From Prevotella conceptionensis 9403948 (GTDB lineage Bacteria > Bacteroidota > Bacteroidia > Bacteroidales > Bacteroidaceae), in assembly GCF_000312305.1 (NCBI RefSeq), contig NZ_HE999457.1, forward strand, positions 3,436 through 35,495: DNA of 32,060 bases, in the 5' to 3' direction. Under the pieces are notes generated by a model. The model searched no databases, had not been told where the DNA came from, and worked only from the letters and a program-made list of their open reading frames with translations. Made by a program: the position numbers and the translations under genes. The first letter of the stretch is position 1, and the number at the start of each line of letters is the position of its first letter. Below, piece after piece: positions 8,236-14,597 of this stretch.

Positions 8236-9123
8236 TTACCCCGTTTTGCGTTTGCTTAACACAAGAATAAACACCGAAGTGATGATGAGTATAAAGCCAA
8301 TGACGATGGGCAGGGTGAGTGGTTCGCCGAAAAGGAGTATGCCTACGCACATGGCCGTCATGGGTTCGAAGGCGCCAAGCACGGCTGCCATAGTGCTGCT
8401 TATCTGTTTTAAGGCCATGATAAGCGTAACGTTGCTCACGGCTGTGGGCACAAGGCCCAACAAAAAGAGGTTGACGAGCTGGCTGCGCGTGTCTATCGGG
8501 TCGATGCGCCCGCGTGTAAAGGTGGCGTAGAGGGTGAGAATGAGCATCGCGAAGAAGAAAATGTAGAACGTTAGTTTCAACGAGGGCATCTGCCTGATGC
8601 GCATTCGGGGAAAGATAACCATGTAAACGGCATAGAGAAAGCCTGAAAGCAGAAGTAGGAAAAGGCCTGTTAGCCCCTCCATACTGCCGTGGCCGTCGAG
8701 TATTCCCGAAAGAAAAAACACACCTGCAACGGCTATGCCGATGGCAATGGCTGTGGTAAGCGACAGCCGTTCGTGCAGAAACAGCACCGAAAGGAGCAAT
8801 GTCCACACGGGATAAGAGAAGAGCAAGGTGGTGGCAATGCCGCTAGCCATGTAGTTGTAACCTTCGATAAGCGCGATAGACGACACGGCATACATTGCAG
8901 AGAGCAACAAAATGCGCAGGAAGTCGCCAAAGGCAAGCCTCATGCGCGTGCGGTGAAACATCAGCATGCCCAGCATGGCCAGGCAACCGAAGGCGTAACG
9001 GTATATCAAAACCGAAGTGGAGTGCATGCCCGTGGCAAGCACGGGGATGGCGAAAAGGGGGATTAGCCCGAATGTGATGCCAGAAATGCTGGCATTGAGG
9101 AAACCTTTAACTGTGGTTGACAT
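8236..9123 (-). CDS. EamA/DMT-family transporter (295 aa)
   Basis: A drug/metabolite transporter family membrane protein with about ten hydrophobic segments in two EamA-type halves. The first half ends in the characteristic stretch with SIALIEGYNYMASGIATTLL and LHERLS. The second has TAVSNVTLIMALKQISST and FGEPLT, the same loop pattern repeated. It ends in a short basic cytoplasmic tail (LSKRKTG). I chose the ATG at 9123 because the first membrane helix follows directly. An in-frame start 28 codons earlier would add a charged, non-membrane extension. The substrate cannot be predicted. The gene stands alone, 350 bases upstream of purL on the same strand. Confidence 0.88.
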   Translation of the reverse strand: MSTTVKGFLNASISGITFGLIPLFAIPVLATGMHSTSVLIYRYAFGCLAMLGMLMFHRTRMRLAFGDFLRILLLSAMYAVSSIALIEGYNYMASGIATTLLFSYPVWTLLLSVLFLHERLSLTTAIAIGIAVAGVFFLSGILDGHGSMEGLTGLFLLLLSGFLYAVYMVIFPRMRIRQMPSLKLTFYIFFFAMLILTLYATFTRGRIDPIDTRSQLVNLFLLGLVPTAVSNVTLIMALKQISSTMAAVLGAFEPMTAMCVGILLFGEPLTLPIVIGFILIITSVFILVLSKRKTG

Positions 9124-9464
9124 CGGAAGAGAAGTTGTGGGGGTAATTGTGTTACGGCGTGTCTTGACGCCTGGTTTCAAGTGCGCTGGCCCTGTACCTA
9201 AGTCCAAGCGCTTACTTTTTAAGCCCCTATGTGTAAATGTATATCCTGATGAATGTTGGCCGAATGTTAAGGCGGATTCTAAAAATTACCTTTGCTGTAT
9301 TTTTAGCTTTTAGCTGAACATGTTTTGCTTACTGACTTGAAGGAGCAAAGTGAACTATGCAACTGAAAGAGAAAACAAAAGATGCCAGATAAAAGCGAAA
9401 AGACAGCGAAGAGCAATACAAGGAACAACAATTGAACCTTTGCGGTGAATATTTAGAACATGCC
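9124..9464. other. Gene-less stretch with one promoter-like motif
   Basis: No supported gene is present. TACCTTTG at 9287-9294 on the plus strand resembles a -7 box but has no TTG at the proper spacing. A tiny plus-strand frame at 9357-9392 (11 codons) has an AAGGAG site upstream. A small RNA is possible but unsupported. Confidence 0.3.
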
Positions 9465-9510
9465 TGAATGTAAAACCTGCCCCAAGGCCGTTATGGGCGT
9501 TGGGGCAGGT
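9465..9510 (-). terminator. Terminator of the OmpA-family gene
   Basis: A perfect 11-bp stem (ACCTGCCCCAA at 9475-9485 with TTGGGGCAGGT at 9500-9510) has a 14-base loop. Read on the minus strand it is followed by TTTTACATTC. It lies about 25 bases beyond the stop codon of the gene at 9536-10378. Confidence 0.8.
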
Positions 9511-9535
9511 GTGGGTATGTTGCATAGAAGAAGTT

Positions 9536-10378
9536 TTATTTTCCTTCTTCGGGTGCTTTGTCGATAAGATCCATAAACTGGTCCAGTTTCGGCGTGATAA
9601 TGATTTGCGTGCGGCGGTTGCGCTGTTTGCCAACTTCGGTGCCATTGGTGGCAACGGGATTAAACTCGCCACGTCCGCCAGCGGTAAGGCGTTTGGGGTT
9701 AACGCCATAGCGTGTTTGCAGATATTGTACCACGCTCGATGCGCGCAAACAGCTTAGGTCCCAGTTGTTGCGAATGTTTTCGCGGTTTATGGGCACGTTG
9801 TCGGTGTTTCCTTCTACAAGCACATCATAGTCTTGATAGTCCATAATTATCTTGGCTATCTTGCTAAGCGTTTCGGCTGCACGGTCGTTTATTTCGTAGC
9901 TACCGCTCTTATACAGCATGTTATCGGCCAATGAGATGTAAACAACGCCTTTAAGCACGCGTACGTCTACCTCCTTAAGCTCCTCACGACTGAGCGAACG
10001 CGTAAGGTTGTTGGTGAGCACCATGTTAAGCGAGTCGCTTTTGCTCTTCACCTCAACCAAATGGCGTATGTATTGGTTGCTCTCGTTAATCTGGTCTACC
10101 AGCTTAGAAATGTTCACGTTGTTGGCCGAACTGTTGTTGAGGCTCTTGTCTAGCGAGCCTTGCAGTGCGGCATAGTCGCGTTTTTGTTGTGCCAGTTGTT
10201 CTTCCAGCGACGTAACCCTGGCTTGACTGGCGGCAAGTTGTTCGCGAGTTGAACGATAGCTTTCGTTCAATTCCCTGTTTTCTCTTTGGCAATTGTCCAA
10301 GTCTTTCTTGCTAGCACAGCTCGAAACAACGACCACACTGGCCAATAGCGCAAGCTGCACGATGTTCTTCTTTTTCAT
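9536..10378 (-). CDS. OmpA-family lipoprotein with coiled coil (280 aa)
   Basis: A periplasmic, probably outer-membrane-anchored lipoprotein. The N-terminus MKKKNIVQLALLASVVVVSSC is a signal peptide with a lipobox ending in Cys21. A Glu/Gln-rich coiled-coil region (about residues 26-130) follows. The C-terminal OmpA/Pal/MotB-like peptidoglycan-binding domain has GNTDNVPI, NWDLSCLRASSVVQYL, GRGEFNPVATN and QRNRRTQIIITP. Such proteins tie the outer membrane to the cell wall. The start at 10378 has a strong AAGGAGAG ribosome-binding site; an upstream in-frame ATG at 10423 lacks one and would hide the signal peptide. A promoter box lies at 10434-10441 and a terminator at 9465-9510, so it is a single-gene transcript. 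Confidence 0.93.
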   Translation of the reverse strand: MKKKNIVQLALLASVVVVSSCASKKDLDNCQRENRELNESYRSTREQLAASQARVTSLEEQLAQQKRDYAALQGSLDKSLNNSSANNVNISKLVDQINESNQYIRHLVEVKSKSDSLNMVLTNNLTRSLSREELKEVDVRVLKGVVYISLADNMLYKSGSYEINDRAAETLSKIAKIIMDYQDYDVLVEGNTDNVPINRENIRNNWDLSCLRASSVVQYLQTRYGVNPKRLTAGGRGEFNPVATNGTEVGKQRNRRTQIIITPKLDQFMDLIDKAPEEGK

Positions 10379-10433
10379 ATCTCTCCTTAAATGTTGATTG
10401 ATTATCCTGTGTCTTTGCGGCACTTTGCGTGTA

Positions 10434-10441
10434 CAAAGTTA
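10434..10441 (-). promoter_or_regulatory. Promoter -7 box for the OmpA-family gene
   Basis: TAACTTTG on the minus strand lies 56 bases before the chosen start codon. The -33 region is poor (no clear TTTG). The position also supports the start at 10378, because a start at 10423 would leave almost no leader. Confidence 0.6.
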
Positions 10442-10870
10442 CGAATATACTTTACATTAACCTTAAAATGCGTGCCCGTTTTTGGTATTATTAACGGCAG
10501 AGAAAGAGGAGGGGTAAAAAATGGACAAGGAGAAATGGTTTTAGAGATTACGTCCTGACCTGCGTTTGGGGCTTAATTCGTACACAGAGGTGCAGAGGAC
10601 GGAGGTTTTTCTACATACAAGCAGGCAGAAGACACGGTACTTAGGGCATGCGGCAAAAGCGTACACAGCGAAAGAACACCTTCATTTTCTTATTTCCAAA
10701 GGACACATGCTCCTCTCCTCCCCAACATTTCCTAAACGCAAAGCCTTATCCTTAAAGCAATGATGGGGCTAACATCCATGTGTTCTGCGCCTCCTACGTG
10801 ACCTTAATTGCGCATCAATGTTGTGTAAGTGCGTTCCAAATTCAAGTTCTTATTGGCCATAAGCCGATTC

Positions 10871-10924
10871 GGGATAAGCATCAATCAGTTCGCGGTAGCT
10901 GGCGTAATGATTGATTCTTATCCC
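10871..10924. other. Long inverted repeat in the 10442-11002 spacer
   Basis: The arm at 10871-10887 (GGGATAAGCATCAATCA) pairs with 10908-10924 at 16 of 17 positions around a 20-base loop. CTGGCGTAAT also occurs twice around the right arm. No T-run follows on either strand, so it is not a standard terminator. It lies past the 3' end of the lipoprotein gene at 11003-11539. The rest of the spacer has no supported gene. Around 10582-10605 there are three 8-bp units of CAGAGG type. Confidence 0.7.
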
Positions 10925-11002
10925 AAACTGGCGTAATACTTTAAATTCGAAACATGAAATCAAAAAAAGATTCTTATGTTAGGGATTTAATGAGATGGAC
11001 GT

Positions 11003-11539
11003 TTATTCTATTAACTTCCCATGCTTTTTGAGTATGGAGAGAAACGCACTCCATTCTGCAGCCCGTTTGTCTTTCGCTTCCTTAATGGCTTCATTCGCTT
11101 TTGCATATTGACTGTCGTTCTCAATATGGCGTGGATAGCAGTCGCTCAGATAAAACTTACCCGACTCATTTTCGGAAACTAATGATAAGTCTGTGAATAT
11201 TTGACTGTTAACAGGAGACACAAACGTTGAAATACGAAGTAAAACCTTGTCATACGAATGTACTTCTATGTTGCGATAAATCGGGAAGAGCTGATTTGTA
11301 GGCTCAAAGTCTTGGAAAACAATCTCGCGGGTCTGCACGTTGAAAGACTTGATGTTGTCAAGCGTAAAGAGGTACGGGGTTAAATGAGAAGATTTTGTTC
11401 TGCGAGTTGTTCCCACTGCAAACAATTCAGCCTTTGACCCTTGTTCGGCTGGAGCAGAAACTTGATTATCCCCATTGGTGCAACCAATGAACAACAAAGA
11501 AAGGACGAACACTTGTAATAAGCATATACTCTTTTTCAT
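11003..11539 (-). CDS. Lipoprotein, hypothetical (178 aa)
   Basis: The N-terminus MKKSICLLQVFVLSLLFIGC is a lipoprotein signal peptide with the lipidated Cys at residue 20, followed by an Asn/Asp/Ser linker. The body (about residues 40-150) looks like a soluble beta-rich domain. The C-terminal 35 residues are a charged helix (KANEAIKEAKDKRAAEW). I do not recognise the family. A promoter with good spacing lies at 11773-11803, which implies a leader of about 225 bases with a stem-loop. The gene stands alone. Confidence 0.75.
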   Translation of the reverse strand: MKKSICLLQVFVLSLLFIGCTNGDNQVSAPAEQGSKAELFAVGTTRRTKSSHLTPYLFTLDNIKSFNVQTREIVFQDFEPTNQLFPIYRNIEVHSYDKVLLRISTFVSPVNSQIFTDLSLVSENESGKFYLSDCYPRHIENDSQYAKANEAIKEAKDKRAAEWSAFLSILKKHGKLIE

Positions 11540-11663
11540 ATCAGTACTTTTTTAGTTGACTTTTATAAATCGTTTTTACGAAAACAAATCACCAGATGAT
11601 GTACTTTTTAATATGTACATGAACCATCAATCTTACAAGGATAAAATGGTTGTTTAAGGACAA

Positions 11664-11703
11664 GCACCTTGTGCGAACACCTGCATGCAACTAAGCAAGG
11701 TGC
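11664..11703 (-). other. Stem-loop in the leader of the lipoprotein gene
   Basis: GCACCTTG (11664-11671) and CAAGGTGC (11696-11703) form a perfect 8-bp dyad with a 24-base loop that contains a TGCATGCAA-like internal repeat. It lies between the predicted promoter and the start codon, so it would be in the mRNA leader. Regulation is possible but not shown. Confidence 0.45.
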
Positions 11704-11772
11704 ATGCAAGGCACAGGCAGCCTCTTTTCATCATTTTCAACTCTGTAAATTGTTACAAGGTAAATAGTGCTC

Positions 11773-11803
11773 CAAATATAGCACTTTTTATCGACATTAC
11801 AAA
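11773..11803 (-). promoter_or_regulatory. Promoter for the lipoprotein gene at 11539
   Basis: On the minus strand: TTTG (11800-11803), a 19-base spacer, then TATATTTG (11773-11780). This matches the Bacteroidota consensus well. Confidence 0.65.
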
Positions 11804-11996
11804 ACAAATACGGCATTTTTATTGAAGTAGTCTTGACTTTTAACAGGCCTATAACCTAAGAGGGGGTTGTTATCTTCGTGATGGCAGCACAAGATAAACG
11901 CTCTTCTCATTATGCGAAGGGCAGGACAAATTAACCCACTGGCCTTATAAACTCACGAAAACCCAACAACTCCCGAACACGTCAAATCATCAGCTT

Positions 11997-12044
11997 ACCA
12001 ACTCACCTACTCATCAACTCATCAACTCAAAAACTCAAAAACTT
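11997..12044. repeat. Octamer array 4 (6 units) flanking the 650-bp element
   Basis: Six in-phase octamers: ACCAACTC, ACCTACTC, ATCAACTC twice, AAAAACTC and AAAAACTT. A looser CAACTC-like stretch precedes it from about 11950. It ends exactly where the 650-bp dispersed element begins. The second copy of the element has the same arrangement (array 9). Confidence 0.8.
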
Positions 12045-12700
12045 AAATTCGTTATTTTTATTTTACAAAACCGCTCTAATTTTCATCCCATTCTAGCGAA
12101 AATATGGGGTATAAAGTGGGCAAATTGGCACTATTTTCGGCCTTTCATGCCTCATACTCTGTCTATTTTTAAGCACAAAACCTGCATTTTGCACCATTTT
12201 GCCTTTCTAGTTTGGTTGCCAACCCATTATTTTTTACGCCCAATTATCCCCTTTCAGCACCTAAAATGCCACTTTTTAACGGTCATTTTGCCCTTTTCAG
12301 TCCTATTTTTGATGGTTCGAAGAGGCTATTTTCGTACCATTGCAGTGTATTTTTATGCGTATCGTTAGGCATTTAGCAGCATTTTGCCTTGCATTTAGTA
12401 CCAAAACACCTTGCGTTTTGCACCAAAATGCGCTGCGTTTTGCACCAAAACGCACTGTGTTTTGCACCAAAATGCACCGCATTTTGCACCAAAACGCAAT
12501 GAATTTCGCAGAAAACAGCCCGAAGTCTGCTGCAAGCTGCGGTTTTATGCAATGTGCATTCATTTTGTATGCACTTACCACAAATCCCTTTTTGCATCAA
12601 AACCAACCTTCGCGAGAATCGATTTTTTGCGGCAAGGTGGGCGATTGGTAGACAAAAAGGGCACTCATAGTGTTAAAATACGTACTGAAATTTGGACAGA
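12045..12700 (+). repeat. Dispersed 650-bp non-coding element, copy 1
   Basis: This stretch aligns over its whole length with the reverse complement of 24030-24670. By eye, long blocks match closely, for example around ACAAAAcCGCTCT, GGGCAAATTGGCACTATTTT, TTTTGCCTTTCTAG and ACGCCCAATTATCC, with a fully identical 51-bp block at 12589-12639. It holds a six-unit array of 22-bp palindromes (12369-12500). Short frames within it are made of the repeats and do not look like genes. There is no transposase and no terminal inverted repeat that I can see. Function unknown. Confidence 0.85.
12369..12500. repeat. Six 22-bp palindromic repeat units
   Basis: Six contiguous 22-bp units, for example GCGTTTTGCACCAAAACGC plus 3 bases. 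Each unit is an inverted repeat of GCRTTTTG and CAAAAYGC around CAC. There are no spacers, so it is not a CRISPR array. Copy 2 of the element has five such units at 24232-24341. Confidence 0.9.
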
Positions 12701-12714
12701 TCTTAGTGTATCAG

Positions 12715-13070
12715 CTTACCAGTTAACGAATGAATCAGCTGATAAGTTTACCGTTTAACGATTGGAGTAGTTAACAAGAGGATTAGCTGATAAGTTAATG
12801 AGCGGGCTACTCAACTCGTTAAGTCAGGAACTCATCAACTGATAAACTTGTTAATTGATAAATTGGTTAACTGCTAAACTCGTCCACTTGTCAACTTGTT
12901 AACCGGCAATCTCACTCTCTTGTCCTCTCGCCAACTCGTTAAGTTGTTAACTCGCCAACCCGTTAACCTGTTCTCTCGTCAACTCGTTAACTGATAAACT
13001 CACTCTCTTGTTCTCTTGTCAACCCATTAACTTGTCCTCTCGTCAACTCGTTAACTGGTAAACACGTCAA
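12715..13070. repeat. Octamer array 5 (33 in-phase units plus a reverse-type arm)
   Basis: From 12807 to 13070 the sequence splits into exactly 33 octamers (264 bases) without an indel, such as CTCGTCAA, CTCGTTAA, CTTGTCCT and CTGATAAA. Units at 12959-13022 recur 64 bases later (8 x 8). The preceding 12715-12806 is a looser tract of the complementary type (GTTAACAA, GCTGATAA, GTTAATGA), so the two parts face each other. The array stops 5 bases before the stop codon of the minus-strand gene at 13076. Confidence 0.9.
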
Positions 13071-13075
13071 TTCCT

Positions 13076-13609
13076 TTAATATTTGTTCATGTTGTCGTTA
13101 ATGGCATCCGATGCAAAGAGAGAGAAGATGTTCATGTCGGCGTCTTCAATGCTTAGCTTGTCCATTTCTGGGTTTAACCTAAACACCACATACGAACGAA
13201 CCAGAGCGCCGTGTTCGTTCTTGGCCCTGAAACTCACTTTGAAAGCGTAGCCAAGAAACTGACTTTTAAACTTTTTCTGCTTTTTCTTGTATTCTTCGAG
13301 TATGCGCTGGCCGTCTGCAAGCATCTTTTGTGCCTGCGGAACGGTTTTCACCGACTCCGAATAGCGCGCTGCCGAGTCGGTAATTTGTTTCACCTTGTCT
13401 AGCATATACTGTGCCTCGTTAGTGGCTCTAAATTCAGAAAAGAGCGAGTCTACCCTGCCCCGCTCCACCAATTGGTACGAGCGTGGGTCGTTAAGGTTCT
13501 TTCGCATAAACTCCTCGGTTAGCTTATCGGCTTGTTTTTCCTTGTTCTCGCACGACGTGAAGGTGAGGGCGAACAGCGAAATGAACAACAAATGAAGTAC
13601 TCTTTTCAT
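13076..13609 (-). CDS. Lipoprotein with coiled-coil segment, hypothetical (177 aa)
   Basis: The N-terminus MKRVLHLLFISLFALTFTSC is a lipoprotein signal peptide (Cys20), followed by ENKEKQADKLTEEF. A long helical, Lys/Gln-rich region (about residues 60-125, with YKKKQKKFKSQF) precedes a beta-rich end with GALVRSYVVFRLNPEMDKL. I do not recognise the family; it is a likely periplasmic lipoprotein. I chose 13609 because the signal peptide begins there and the predicted promoter at 13666-13696 puts the transcript start near 13658. An open frame from 13723 would begin upstream of the promoter. An octamer array sits at its 3' end. Confidence 0.8.
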   Translation of the reverse strand: MKRVLHLLFISLFALTFTSCENKEKQADKLTEEFMRKNLNDPRSYQLVERGRVDSLFSEFRATNEAQYMLDKVKQITDSAARYSESVKTVPQAQKMLADGQRILEEYKKKQKKFKSQFLGYAFKVSFRAKNEHGALVRSYVVFRLNPEMDKLSIEDADMNIFSLFASDAINDNMNKY

Positions 13610-13630
13610 CCTCTGCTGGTGGTTTAGGTG

Positions 13631-13651
13631 AGACGTGCGTGTGGCACGTCT
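13631..13651 (-). other. Leader hairpin of the lipoprotein gene
   Basis: AGACGTGC (13631-13638) pairs with GCACGTCT (13644-13651) around a 5-base loop. It lies between the promoter and the start codon of the minus-strand gene. A T-rich run follows only on the plus strand, so it could also act as a plus-strand terminator, but no plus-strand gene is near. Confidence 0.5.
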
Positions 13652-13665
13652 TTCTTTTTCGCACA

Positions 13666-13696
13666 CAAAGGTAGTAAAAATGCCCTTAACGCACAA
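13666..13696 (-). promoter_or_regulatory. Promoter for the lipoprotein gene at 13609
   Basis: On the minus strand: TTG (13694-13696), a 20-base spacer and TACCTTTG (13666-13673), an excellent Bacteroidota promoter match. Confidence 0.75.
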
Positions 13697-13957
13697 GCCT
13701 TGCACGCTAAATTGGCACAACAATCAGCAGCCTTTACCCACATTGGCTGATGTGGCTCTGTTGATGCGGCATCGGGTTTGTGGCCAAACTCCACCCAACC
13801 TAAGCGTTGGACACGTGCCATCGGCGACTAGTGGCCCCACGTTAAAAGCCGGAACGAAGTTTTAGCACTTGCCCACTGGGTTTGTATTTTTACGCTTTTC
13901 TTTTCTTATTCGTAGGATGTTTTAGGTTACATTGCCTTACTTTTATAGTTTTGTTTT

Positions 13958-13978
13958 AATTACGAAGTGTTCGTAATT
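13958..13978. promoter_or_regulatory. Upstream operator-like palindrome of the BlaI-type gene
   Basis: AATTACGAA and TTCGTAATT form a perfect 9-3-9 palindrome around GTG. Its core TACGAA-N3-TTCGTA recurs at 14043-14057. BlaI-family repressors bind such dyads near their own promoter, so this is a likely binding site (inference). Confidence 0.7.
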
Positions 13979-14032
13979 TATTGTTATATACACCGAAAAT
14001 CAATCGTTTAACTTTATTTAAAGCTTAATTCC

Positions 14033-14063
14033 TTGCTTTGTTTACGAAAAGTTCGTAGATTTG
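14033..14063 (+). promoter_or_regulatory. Promoter of the BlaI-type gene with overlapping operator
   Basis: TTG (14033-14035), a 20-base spacer and TAGATTTG (14056-14063) form a good promoter. The palindrome TACGAA-AAG-TTCGTA (14043-14057) sits in the spacer and overlaps the -7 box by two bases. A repressor bound here would block transcription, so autorepression is expected. Confidence 0.75.
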
Positions 14064-14089
14064 CAGTGTGAGTTAAACGTTACATAACA

Positions 14090-14467
14090 ATGAAGATAGA
14101 GAAGCTTTCAATTCAAGAAGAAGAGGTGATGCGTTGTGTTTGGCAATTGGGTAGGTGCAACATCAAGGCCATTGTCGAACGGTTGCCATCGCCTGCACCG
14201 CCTTACACCACGGTGGCATCGGTTGTTGGCAACCTCAAACGCAAGGGGTATGTGGCGGCACAACGTAAGGGCAACGGCTTTGAGTACGTGCCTGCCGTTA
14301 AGGAAAAAGACTATAAGCGGCACTTCGTGTCGGGATTTGTGCGCGATTACTTCAGAAACTCGTTCCGCGACATGGTTTCGTTCTTTGCACAAGAAGAAAA
14401 AATATCGCCCGACGAGCTGAAAGACATTATCGACGAGATAGAAAACGGCGATGTGGCAAAGGTGTGA
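14090..14467 (+). CDS. BlaI/MecI/CopY-family transcriptional repressor (125 aa)
   Basis: A winged-helix repressor. The N-terminal 70 residues carry the family pattern: LSIQEEEVMRCVWQLG, a recognition helix region PPYTTVASVVGNLKRKGYV, and a wing with GNGFEYVPAV. The C-terminal helices (about residues 72-118) are the dimer and cleavage region. In known systems a BlaR1-type peptidase in the next gene leads to cleavage of this repressor. Here a peptidase gene follows 130 bases downstream on the same strand. Two perfect dyads upstream are likely operators. Beta-lactam sensing is not implied; in Bacteroidota these pairs occur in many contexts without a beta-lactamase, and none is visible here. Confidence 0.93.
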   Translation: MKIEKLSIQEEEVMRCVWQLGRCNIKAIVERLPSPAPPYTTVASVVGNLKRKGYVAAQRKGNGFEYVPAVKEKDYKRHFVSGFVRDYFRNSFRDMVSFFAQEEKISPDELKDIIDEIENGDVAKV

Positions 14468-14597
14468 ACACGGTATTATATCGCGTGCCATCTCGCTTTC
14501 TATGCGCCTATTTAAGTGGGCATCGCCCTTTTACCTAAGGGTTTTGGGCAAGTCCATTTCGTTATCATTACCTAAATTACTCTAGCAAATTATACCC

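Noticed and set aside
9287..9464. Small RNA or tiny gene behind TACCTTTG at 9287-9294
   Set aside because: No -33 element at the right spacing and no plus-strand terminator. The nearby hairpin has its T-run only on the minus strand.
12369..12500. Possible CRISPR array
   Set aside because: The units are contiguous with no unique spacers, the repeat is only 22 bp, and no cas gene is present.
12303..12758. Frames on both strands with repeated FCTKMHRILHQNA or FGAKCSAFWCK-like phrases
   Set aside because: They arise from the 22-bp palindromes (22 is not a multiple of 3, so the same repeat is read in several frames). Not conserved as protein between the two element copies.
11997..13070. Insertion sequence or composite transposon spanning the 650-bp elements
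   Set aside because: No transposase, target-site duplication or terminal inverted repeat was seen, and the 12 kb between the inverted copies holds ordinary chromosomal genes.
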